NCBI RefSeq assembly: GCF_004379255.2
Contig: NC_056049.1
Coordinates: forward strand, 9,548,001-9,612,000
Direction of reading: 5' to 3'
From: Salvia splendens
Taxonomy: Eukaryota; Streptophyta; Magnoliopsida; Lamiales; Lamiaceae
DNA length: 64,000 nt
The notes below the pieces were generated by a model that saw only the letters and a list, made by a program, of their open reading frames with translations, did no database searches and was not told where the DNA came from. The position numbers were made by a program, and so were the translations under genes. The first letter of the stretch is position 1, and each line of letters starts with the position of its first letter. Shown here one piece after another: positions 39,103-49,575 of this stretch.

Positions 39103-39399
39103 GTGGTCCTTGTACATGAATGTTCTCCCGATCTGAAGCCTGTTGTAGGTCAGAAATTCCAATCCTTAGATTTCGCTTTCGCTTGCTACGAGGTATATGC
39201 CCGCGCTGTTGGCTTTGATACGCGCAAACAAGCTATGAGGAAGGTTGACGATGTCCCGACGTGGTATCGTGTTGTATGCAATAGGGAAGGAAGGAAGAAG
39301 GGTGATGAAGATGACCAGTTGAATGCCCGTTCTGATTTCACTATAAAGCGTAGGAAGTTATCTAAGCGGTGTGGTTGCACGGCTAGTATATGTGTGTAG
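39103..39399 (+). pseudogene. FAR1-type DNA-binding domain exon (transposon remnant)
   Basis: About 95 residues match the N-terminal FAR1/FHY3 zinc-binding domain: VGQKFQSLDFAFACYEVYAR, then GFDTRKQ, WYRVVCNREG and KRRKLSKRCGCTASI, with the Cys pair near the end. The domain occurs in Mutator-like transposases and in the host regulators derived from them. The frame then stops; no MULE transposase core (DDE) or SWIM finger was found on this strand downstream. A broken transposase gene of E1 is more likely than a host gene. Confidence 0.75.
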
Positions 39400-39983
39400 G
39401 TAACTCAATGATGCCATGGATACTTGTGTTTCCTACTGCATGCAAAATAATGACCATTTGTTGATGAATAATGCACAATTTTAGTTAAGTAATGCACATA
39501 TAAACAGGAAAAATGTAATATACCAAATACAAAAGTATGTAAGACACTAAACAATTACACGATTGTAAAGGACTTCACAAAACAACTTACGCATATAAAC
39601 ATCATAACTCTCATAATGCATAATATATTGTAAATAATGGTGTAATAAGTAATTGTAATGCACTACATAAACAAACGTACTGCACATAATACATGTCTGA
39701 ATAAGTGCATTATTTGTGTTACACCGTGCATTATATACTGTGTTATTTTCCATAACATGGAATACATTAAGGATCCTTCAAGTAATTTCAAATTTTATTT
39801 GGCTGATGTGGACGGTGATGCTTCACTAAAGTAATGTACCTAATTCAAAAGTACGCATAAAAACAGAAAACCAACTTACGCGTATAATCAGTAGAACTCT
39901 CATGATGCATAATATATTGTAAATAATGTCTTTGTTTGTATACATAATGCACTGTATAGATAAACCACAGATTGTCCGCTAGA

Positions 39984-42443
39984 CTAGCTCGGGTGTGTGG
40001 CCTCCAGGACAGACAACACGTAGCCACACCAATTCAGATTGTTGATATCAGCAACATGGTCGATGAAATGGAGAATCTTCGGCTTGCAGTGGCCATCACT
40101 AGGAGTTTCCATCAACGCATTTTCAAGGAGGAACATGAACAGCTTCTTGAAGTCGTCTCCACCATCAACCTCGGCCATCATAAGATGTGCAATGTCTTTT
40201 GGTGTCATTTTAAAGCGACCCTTCTGGCATCTCTCTGCCACTTGGTCGTTGAAGCCGAAGTTTGACTGCTTATCCTCTGGCCTTGATATCAATTTTGGCC
40301 CTCGAGGGAACCCCAACGTGAGGTGCACATCCTCCTCGTCTAAAGTAAGGTGTTCACCGCCGGTGAGTTGAATTTGGCAGCGGGGCAGATTTAAGGCGCT
40401 CAGAACCCAATAAGCAAGATACGGCGGGATTTCCTTAACGTCAAAATCAAGGACCGCCCCAAATCCTATATCAGTGACAGCCTTTTTTTGTCGGGGATTC
40501 AGCCGTTTCAGGCAGTCTATGAATTCGGACGGAGTTCAACGGGAGTAGAGTCGATCATGTTTTCGCCCTGTAATTGGTCTAGGCTCATCCTGACAACCAG
40601 AAGTCCCAGGAGCTATCTCGGCTAATCTTTGTCTGAGTTTTGTTGCAAGCGCAACTGGAATAATGTCATCTACCGCATCTTCTATGTCTACTCTAAGCAG
40701 CTTATCTGAAATGGCACAAACAACACATCATGAACAGATTATATAGACTGAGTACTGCATATTTAACAACATATTATGCTTAAGTCATAACAAATAATGA
40801 CTTAAGTATGTTTCTTAACAACCACAACAATTACCATTACTAATGCTTAATATGCCAACTATAATGCATACATGATGGTACATAATGCATAATTTAAGTT
40901 CAATAATGCACCCTAAACTTTTTCTTGAAGCCAGTGTGTATAACACACGGGATACACTACATACACTTATAAAATGCACCATATACTTCAACATATGCAA
41001 TTTTAATTTACATAATGCACTTTATAGCTAGTAAAACAACACCATCTGAATAATGAATGAATAAAACCCTACCTATAGCAAACACAGTGCATTAACACAA
41101 AAGAAATGACTTAAGTGTTTTTCTTAACCACCATGGCTAATACAATAGCAATGCTGAATATTAATACTATAATGCATAGATCTTTGTATATAATGCACAT
41201 GCTAAGTTCAATAATGCATATAACTATATGTCTTAAAAATAAATTGTATAACACACAAACTTGATGCACTATGAACAAATAATGAATAAAACCCCACCCA
41301 TAATGTAGAAGATAAAGAAAAAAATGAACACTGTTGATGCACGTTTAATCAATTTATATCAAATCATCAATCAGATTCCTCTGTAAAAATCTGTGGCAAC
41401 AAACCAATACAACCAATGACCAATGTTAAAAGCAACATAATGCATACATAATGATACATAATGCACTGTCTGGCATAAAAAATGCACACTGAATTCTTAC
41501 ATACTGTATTCTGGAGCACACTATACTACATTATGCACAATGTAACACACACAATGAATCTCCAAGCACTTAAATAATGCACTAATCTCCAAACACATAC
41601 ATAATGCTTAATATTAATACAATAATGCTTAATATTAATACAATAATGCTTAATATTAATACAATAATGCATACATCTTGGTAAATAATGCACAGGCTAA
41701 GTTCAATAATGCATATAACTATAAGTCTTCAAAATACATTGCATAACACACAATACACTGCACCCACCTCTAAAATGCATCATATACTGCCAGGTATGCT
41801 ATTATTCTTGTAGATAATGCACTACATATTAAATAAGAGTACATCATGATGCATAAGGAACAAATAATGAATACAAACCTACCCATAATGCAGAAGATAA
41901 AGAAAATAATGAACATTGTGGAGGTGTATCGTCTGGCCTACCCAAAATGAACAAATAATGAATACAAACCTACCTATAATGCACTGTCTGGCCAAAAAAA
42001 TGCACACGGAATTCTTACATAATGCATTCTGCAGCACACTACCTATACTCTACATAATGCACAATTCAAAACCCTCAATGAATCTCCAAACATATACATA
42101 ATGCACTAATCCGAACAAACAATAAATGTATATACTCTTGAGCACTGCACATTAAAATACCCCTAAAATGCTAGTTTTACAGCAAGTAATGAAACTAGAC
42201 ATCTAAATAAGGCTATTCATATTCATAAAATGTGAAAGCACATACAAGATTATTTCGAACCAATTGACCTCAAAACAATTACCTAAAATGGTCCAGTAAG
42301 ACATTTTTACAATGTATAGTGAGCATCAAAGAAACATGCAAGTAGCAATCCTCAACAAAAATAATACTGAAAAGCACAACCAACGAGTGCAATTTACCTG
42401 CTTCCTGTGATGCTTGCGAGCGCGGACGACCTCTTTTTGGCAT
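39984..42443 (-). pseudogene. Ulp1-associated plant transposon gene with one premature stop
   Basis: Exon 1 (42443-42398) encodes an AT-hook-like MPKRGRPRSQASQEA; it splices GCAG|GTAAAT to TTTCAG|ATAAG at 40705 in frame. Exon 2 runs to about 39984 and contains the domain usual before the protease in transposon-borne Ulp1 genes: FIDCLKRLNPRQKKAVTDIG, LTLGFPRGPKL, then MTPKDIAHLMMAEVDGGDDF and NLNWCGYVLSVLE. A TGA at 40538-40536 breaks an otherwise open frame. The Ulp1 catalytic domain is not present. Introns and flanks hold the TAATGCA motifs. A related fragment lies at 57696-57992. Confidence 0.65.
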
Positions 42444-42585
42444 ATTTGATCTGGAATAAACCGAAAGAAATAAGATACCTGAATCGAGACGTGGTAAACC
42501 CAACACAATGTCGAGCAATCATAATCAGAGACAACCCTAAACGATTACCTAGGTAATTCCGATATCCTAAAGCCTAGGCATATGC

Positions 42586-42855
42586 TCAGTTGAATGTTTT
42601 CCCTTTACATACCTGCGAGATTTGTTGAATATGGCGTGCAAACACGTCAACGCCGGTCGATTTTGTGGCAGCTGTAACCGCGGTGGAGTGGAATCGACGC
42701 AAATCGGTGGCGGAGGCTGTGGAAATCGAAATTTGGCGGATGTAATTAGGGTTTAGAGAGGGGAAGGAGTGGGGGAGTCGAGGAGTCTCCTGGAGTAAAT
42801 AGGAGAAAACTGAAGAGTGGAAGATTGCAAATGGCGTGACATTCGCAATTCCCAA
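42586..42855 (-). CDS. Open frame at the right edge of E1, unrecognised
   Basis: About 90 codons, starting MGIANVTPFAIFHSS, upstream of and on the same strand as the AT-hook exon. The peptide is Ser/Thr-rich with a presequence-like composition. It resembles nothing I know. It could be the 5' UTR or an alternative first exon of the Ulp1-associated gene, or chance. Confidence 0.2.
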   Translation of the reverse strand: MGIANVTPFAIFHSSVFSYLLQETPRLPHSFPSLNPNYIRQISISTASATDLRRFHSTAVTAATKSTGVDVFARHIQQISQVCKGKTFN

Positions 42856-43036
42856 AAAAATGGCGGTTCCAATTTATCAAGTTTACTATATTACCCCCGT
42901 AATGCACCACGAAAGGAGCTATAATGCAACGCGGAAATAATTAATAAGGATTAACGTGGTCCGTTGATTGGAAGGATCTAACGGTTATTATTAAGAAGAG
43001 AAAAGGATCTTAGAGTGGAAAAGGAGAATAGTGCTC

Positions 43037-43075
<39 letters not shown>

Positions 43076-43078
<3 letters not shown>

Positions 43079-43418
43079 GAGCGTTATTCTCCTATGTAGG
43101 GGAGCGTTATTCTCCTATTCATTCCTTAGATCCTTTATTCTTCTTAATATGAGCCGTTAGATCTCATTCATCAACGGTCCAGATGATCTGCATTATTACA
43201 CTATAATGTTGCATTATTAGTCGGTGTGCATTATTCAACTGAAAATCTGCATTATTACACTATAATGGTGCATTATTAGTCGGTGTGCATTATTCAACGG
43301 AAAATCTGCATTATTAAATGACACGTGGCACCAATCTAACCGTCGGATGACAAAATCATGGGGCTGAGATCAAGAAGGAAAAAAGAGGAAATATAGGAAA
43401 AGGAAATGAATACATCCC
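43076..43418. mobile_element. Element E2: 343 bp (TA)n-bounded MITE with two unlike ends
   Basis: The left end starts GGGGAGCGTTATTCTCC, a terminal block of about 22 bp that is duplicated at once. The right end, on the minus strand, starts GGGATGTATTCATTTCC. The first type matches the right end of E1, the second its left end, so E2 looks like an internally deleted E1 relative in the opposite orientation. It carries GCATTATT several times. TA runs flank it (43040-43075, 43419-43444). Confidence 0.7.
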
Positions 43419-43444
43419 TATATATGTATATATATATATATATA

Positions 43445-46370
43445 GGATTGTATTCAATGTCGAACTAATTTTAATGACCGAACTAGAGACCAAATCTTGT
43501 CCATCTATTTTTATAATCTTGTGGTCATAATTAATTCAATCAAATATTATTAAATATTGCCTAATTATATTATAATATTTCAAAATATATAGCTGGGGGA
43601 TTCTTTTGTAATTTTAACTTGAGCGGTTATCACCTTTTCCATAATTCAAGCCATGTGAATATGGCAAAGATTATACTGTTATTCCATTCCATCGCGATTA
43701 TTCTGCAATTCCATTCCATCAATTAAATCTTCAATTCCATTCCATCGTGATATTCAACAAGCTCTCCTTCAAATTGCAATCTCTGTCTCAATGAAAAAAT
43801 AGAACAATCCTTCTCCCGCATCTTAATTTTGCCGGATGCAGCAAACGTCCGATCGAACAATCCTTCGCTCACTGCCTCGCTCTCTCTCGTGCCTCTGCCT
43901 TCGCCGGCGAGTGGCGGCAGGCCACCGGTCATCCCCCCTCTCTCTCTCACTCAAAATGAACCAATGTAGTGTGCCACCACTGTCGCTGCTACATTGTCGT
44001 CGTTTCAATCACTTCATCTTATAATAACTGTATTTCATCTTATAATGAAATAACTTCACCCGAGAAATGGAAAACTTTCAATTAAAACCTCCCTCATCCA
44101 TCTTCTACATCTCGCTCACTGCATCTCTCTCCAGTGCCTATCTATGCCTTCGCCAACGAGTGGTGGCTTCATTCCCCCTCTCACTCACGTGTGGCCTCTC
44201 TATCTCAAGCCCCTAGCGAAATAGATGTCCATCCTCCCGACATTGTCAAAACCAAGGGTTCAGGAAGACGGCCTCTTACAAGCCTTGAGCAAGCTATGAA
44301 GATGAAGGCAAAGCATGGTCGTAAATGTGCCGAATGCGGCGAGGTTGGTAATCATGATGCAAGAAATTGCAAAAAGATTAAGGAGATGCAGAAGAAAAAG
44401 TAATACGAGATATCTTTCGTCACGATGTCTTGATGTATTGTCTCAGTTTTTTAACTTCTTTATATTTTTCTTAGATGAATATATTTTCTGTTTCGATGAA
44501 TATAGTTTCATAATAAATGAAGTAGTTAGGCTATTCAAATTACATTTTGGATGGATGAACTAATCTGATGGTTTGATGAATAAATATCTACACAGAATGA
44601 ATAATTTTTAATATAGAGTGATCTCTTTATATTATCATTCATATTTTATCGAATTCATAAAATGTTTTTTCATACTATAGTACATTTACTTCATAGTAAA
44701 ACCATGTTTCCGCAGCCCTCAGTATAAAAATTCCATAATATATTCTTTAATCTAATAAAAATCTCTAACAAGTGTACTACACAATATACCAGTTTTGGTT
44801 ACTTTAAGCTAATAAAAAAGGAATATTTAGACTATTCGGTTTACAATTTACGTGGGAAAAATTGTTCCGATTTCAAATATCAAAACATCACTTCTTCTTA
44901 AGGTAACATGCTATCATTTTTTCAATATCAATGTCCTTATTTTTGCTTTCCTCTACGTAGTAACTCGTTGTGATGCGCTTGTTGTTGAGGCATTCATGAC
45001 TGATTATTGCATTCATCAAGGTTGAACAGTATTTGGACCACAATTAAAATTCCTGAATTGTGGATAGCTCGCCAGAACGGTTTTCCAATTGAATACAGTT
45101 GTACTAGAATCAGAAAACAAAAAATCAGAAAACAAACCGAGAATTTGAAAACATAAAATCAGGAAATATGAAGGATGAACTACATTACCATATGCACTGA
45201 ACTTTAAACGGAGGATCAGAAAACATGAAGGATGAACTACATTACCATATGCACTAAACCTATTTGAAGAAATACGAGAATTTGAAAACACTTCATATAT
45301 CACACACATAAATCATTCACAAACCACCTACTAACACCAATCAGAAGTAAAAACTCATCTAAAACTGAACACACTTCATATATCGCACACATAAATCATT
45401 CACAAACCACCAACTGACACCAATCAGAAGTAAATACTTCATCATATGCAGAAAAAGATTTCATTTTATAATTAAATAAAATTAGCTAAATCATTTTCAT
45501 TTTCTTCCAATAAATACTTCTGCTTATGTTCAAAATACTTCATCGAACAATTTCATAACTTCAGTTACATCGGAACACTTTACTGAACTAAAATCAAACG
45601 ACATAGTTTGGACCAAAATTAAAATTCCAGAATTGTTGATAGCTCACCAGAACGGTTTTCCAATTGAATACAGTTGTACTAGAATCAGAAAACACAAAAT
45701 CAGAAAACAAACCGAGAATTTGAAAACACAAAATCAGGAAATATGAAGGATGAACTAAATTACCATATGCGCTGAACTTATTTGAAAAATACGAGAATTT
45801 GAAAACACAAAATCTAAACAAAATAAACAAATGCTTTGAACTCACTGACTCCAGATGAAGTTTTGGAGCGCAACATCCGCTCACCTAAAACCAAAATTTT
45901 CGAGTTAAGGTTGTAGGGTTTTCGTAGATTGAGAAAAATGCTTAAGCAAAAAAAATACCGTTCAGTTTTGTAGATCTTGTCTCCACCATTGTTGAAATTC
46001 CACAGATAATCTATGATGGAGAATGCCGACGGAAGGAATTAATCGGTGAATAAGTGAAGAGAATGGGAGTATGACACACCGCGTTGGGGGAGAAGAGTGT
46101 GGGAGGAAGATGAAACGTTGAGCGGGAGACTGAAAGGGTGACTTTTGATTTACCCTAACACAATCTCCCTTGAATTACGCTACATTCAATTTTACCCAAT
46201 TACAATAATTTACAGAATGACTAAGATGCCCTTTGGATGAACAATTTAATTCATAGGATGAAATACGAATTTAAGAGTTAGGAGCTCTAATCTCAACCAC
46301 TAATTTAAAATCCATTGGCTAATCTTTAGTGTCTAGTTCTACACTAAGAAGGTGTTGTGGGAATAAGGGG

Positions 46371-46374
<4 letters not shown>
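43445..46374. mobile_element. Element C: 2.9 kb (TA)n-bounded element
   Basis: The left end starts GGATTGTATTCAATGTC; the right end, on the minus strand, starts GGGTCCCCTTATTCCC. About 35-60 bases in, both hold GAACTAGA(G/C)AC, so the ends are diverged inverted repeats. A zinc-knuckle exon lies on the plus strand. A block of about 170 bp is repeated directly at about 45040-45205 and 45608-45775 (shared CAGAACGGTTTTCCAATTG and AATATGAAGGATGAAC). GATGAA words are common. Confidence 0.6.
44134..44403 (+). pseudogene. Zinc-knuckle C-terminus of a FAR1/MULE-type protein
   Basis: The 3' half encodes GSGRRPLTSLEQAMKMKAKH followed by CAECGEVGNHDARNC, a C-X2-C-X5-H-X4-C knuckle like the HHDSRNC tails of FAR1-type transposases, and a Lys-rich end. 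The 5' half is not recognisable. It is probably the last exon of a decayed transposase gene of element C; no core domain was found upstream. Confidence 0.6.
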
Positions 46375-46412
<38 letters not shown>

Positions 46413-46416
<4 letters not shown>

Positions 46417-47136
46417 CTTGTTAGGTTGAGATTTTTTAGCTTAATTGAGAATTGAGATGCATATTCAGCCACTCATTTTGAAATGTCAACTACAAGTAGA
46501 TTATATCAACTAAGGGTATTATCGTCATTTCATTTCAATAGCCAGAATATCAAATGTCAACAACTCGTATTAAAATGTCAACAACTAAAAAAAAATTATT
46601 TTTTATTTTTTTAAAAATTTTTTAAAAAAAATTTTAAAATTTTTTTTAATTTTTTTAATTTTCACGCGATGTCAACTACGATGTGTAGCCTGCACATCAA
46701 ATGTCAATAGCCCTGCACATCAAATGTCAATAGCCTGCACATCAAATGTCAACAGCTTATAGTTGACATTATATGTGTATAGGTGATATGAATCATAGAT
46801 GTAGTTGACATTATATATGTGCAGTTGACATGAATTGTATATGTAGTTGACATTATATGTGTGTAGTTGACATGAATTGTATATGTAGTTGACAAAAAAA
46901 ATAAAAATAATAAAAAAATAAAAAATCGAAAAAAAATTTAATTTTTTTTAAAAAAATAAAAAAATATTTATTAAATAAAATGTATGATGAAATTACCATT
47001 CTGCCCTTTCACAATTAATTAATGTAAAAATATTTTCCATGTGGTAAATTCTGGACCACTCATTTAATAAAAATGAGTGGCTAATAATGCATCTCAATTC
47101 TCAATTAGGCTAAAAAATCTCAATTGATCACAACCC
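46413..47136. mobile_element. Element D1: (TA)n-bounded MITE, 724 bp
   Basis: Starts GGGTCTTGTTAGGTTGAG; the other end, on the minus strand, starts GGGTTGTGATCAATTGAG. The inverted repeats run about 70 bp. The middle is an A/T homopolymer stretch. TTGACAT or its complement ATGTCAA occurs about a dozen times. Confidence 0.85.
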
Positions 47137-47154
47137 TATATATATATATATATA

Positions 47155-47870
47155 GGGTCTCGTTAGGTTGAGATTTTTTAGCTTAATTGAGAATTGAGAT
47201 GCATTTTCAGCCACTCATTTTGAAATGTCAACTGCAAGTAGATTATGTCAACTAAGGGGTATTATCGTCATTTCATTTCAATAGTCAGAATATCAAATGT
47301 CAACAACTCGTATTAAAATGTCAACAACTAAAAAAATTTAATTTTTTTAATTTTTTTAATTTTTTTTAAAATTTTTTTAAATTTTTTTTAAAATTTTCGC
47401 GCGATGTCAACTACTGAGACATTATGTCAACTACGATGTGTAGTCTGCACATCAAATGTCAATAGCTCTGCACATCAAATGTCAACAGCTTATAATTGAC
47501 ATTATATATGTGTAGTTGACATGAATTGTATATGTAGTTGACATTATATGTGTGTAGTTGACATGAATTGTATATGTAGTTGACATTACATGTGTGTAGT
47601 TGACATGAATTGTATATGTAGTTGACAAAAAAATAAATAAATAAATAAAATAAATAAATAAAAATTGAAAAAAAATAATTTTTTAAAAAAAAATAAAAAA
47701 ATATTTATTAAATAAAATATATGATGAAATTACAAATATGCCCTTTCACAATTAATTAATGTAAAAATCTTTTCCATGTGGCAAATTCTGGACCACTCAT
47801 TTAATAAAAATGAGTGGCTTATAATGCATCTCAATTCTCAATTAGGCTAAAAAATCTCAATTGATCACAA

Positions 47871-47872
<2 letters not shown>
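47155..47872. mobile_element. Element D2: (TA)n-bounded MITE, 718 bp
   Basis: The same family and orientation as D1 and very close to D3 throughout, including GTCTGCACATCAAATGTC. Separated from D1 only by TA repeats (47137-47154). Confidence 0.87.
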
Positions 47873-47923
<51 letters not shown>

Positions 47924-47927
<4 letters not shown>

Positions 47928-48641
47928 CTTGTTAGGTTGAGATTTTTTAGCTTAATTGAGAATTGAGATGCATTTTCAGCCACTCATTTTGAAATGTCAA
48001 CTGCAAGTAGATTATGTCAACTAAGGGGTATTATCGTCATTTCATTTCAATAGCCAGAATATCAAATGTCAACAACTCGTATTAAAATGTCAACAACTAA
48101 AAAAATTTAATTTTTTTAATTTTTTTAATTTTTTTAATTTTTTTTAAATTTTTTTAAAATTTTCGCGCGATGTCAACTACTGAGACATTATGTCAACTAC
48201 GATGTGTAGTCTGCACATCAAATGTCAATAGCTCTGCACATCAAATGTCAACAGCTTATAATTGACATTATATATGTGTAGTTGACATGAATTGTATATG
48301 TAGTTGACATTATATGTGTGTAGTTGACATGAATTGTATATGTAGTTGACATTACATGTGTGTAGTTGACATGAATTGTATATGTAGTTGACAAAAAAAT
48401 AAATAAATAAATAAAATAAATAAATAAAAATTGAAAAAAAAATAATTTTTTTAAAAAAAATAAAAAAAATATTTATTAAATAAAATATATGATGAAATTA
48501 CAAATATGCCCTTTCACAATTAATTAATGTAAAAATATTTTTCATGTGGCAAATTCTGGACCACTCATTTAATAAAAATGAGTGGCTTATAATGCATCTC
48601 AATTCTCAGTTAGGCTAAAAAATCTCAATTGATCACCACCC
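47924..48641. mobile_element. Element D3: (TA)n-bounded MITE, 718 bp
   Basis: Nearly identical to D2. Separated from it by a TA tract of about 50 bases (47873-47923) and followed by another (about 48643-48671). Confidence 0.87.
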
Positions 48642-48671
48642 TATGTATATATATATATATATATATATATA

Positions 48672-49575
48672 GTTCAATAGCGAAAAAATTAAGAAATAAG
48701 AATAAAACTTCGCATCTTTCATGATGGATCCTTCGTGTTTTCGTATGTAGATTTTTTGAGTTGCAAATCTCCCTTCAACAACACACATTTTATGTCACTA
48801 AATAGTTTAATTGCATACCTTTTAAGCAAACCTTCATACTTTCAGTCTAATTCTTCTCTCTCAAGTTCTTCTCATACTCATATATAAGAACAGGAAACTC
48901 AAAATCTTATGTCAATGCATCAAAGTTGAAAGAATGAAAAGCCAGGAGAATCAATGGTACAAGATTTTGTTTCAAGCATTGCATTCGGGTCACAGTGCAC
49001 GTCGATAAACAGAAATATCTATGAATGCATCGTTTAAATAGCCTTTAATTATACATTTTTAATTTAATATACTTTTCTAAATTAAATAGCAATCTTGTAA
49101 ATTTCTCCAAAACTCCCCTTTTATATATTATATAGATATAGATATACTATTTTCTCTCTCCACTCAACACACAAAACATCTCCTAAAATCTCATGATGTC
49201 ATTACCAAGTGTGCCATATCTGATTTTTCTGATCACATTTAATATTTTTTTCTATCAATATATAATGTGCATATCAATATTTATCATCGTTAAATCTAAT
49301 GAAAATCCTTGCACCCATACAAGTAAGGAATTTCACAGCTTCTTTATTGAAACAACTTGGATTCATTCCATTTGCATACAAATTACAAATGGTTGTCCTC
49401 AAAATATAAGAGTAGGAAAGCAAAATTTTCTAAAAGAAGCTAAAATCAGCTAAAACATTGAATTTTCATCTCTCAAAAGAGAATGATGCTTTTCCATATG
49501 CAAAAGGAAAAACAGCAGCTTCGGTATCTAACTTGAAGGAAGCCAAATCTAGAGATACAGAAAGAGAGAATCAGC
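48672..49575. other. Intergenic, 3' side of the small basic-protein gene
   Basis: No gene seen. It starts right after the last TA run; a further (TA)n-type element could begin here with GTTCAATAGCG, but no matching right end was found. 49460-49575 is probably the 3' UTR of the minus-strand gene. Confidence 0.35.

Larger units (their letters stand above)
38440..42930. repeat. Dispersed short-motif array (A/C)ATAATGCA in element E1
   Basis: TAATGCA followed by T or C occurs roughly 30 times by eye, often every 30-80 bases, with its complement TGCATTA at a few places. Density is highest at 40.8-42.1 kb, in intron sequence of the minus-strand gene. The same word recurs in E2 as GCATTATT. Spacing is irregular, so it is not a satellite. 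Confidence 0.75.
37800..43039. mobile_element. Element E1: 5.2 kb (TA)n-bounded element with MULE-type gene remnants
   Basis: The left end GGGATGTATTCATTTCC follows a TA run (37776-37799); the right end, read on the minus strand GGGGAGCACTATTCTCC, precedes another (43040-43075). The two ends are related but not equal: both continue with TTCTTAAT and an ACCGT(T/C)A(G/A) block. Inside are a FAR1-type domain exon on the plus strand, an Ulp1-associated gene on the minus strand and roughly 30 copies of TAATGCA. Genes of these kinds travel in Mutator-like elements (for example the ULP-carrying KI-MULEs), which is the basis of the assignment. A target duplication cannot be seen in the microsatellite. 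Confidence 0.65.

Noticed and set aside
49193..49453. 86-codon frame
   Set aside because: AT-rich, no recognisable domain, no splice or start support.
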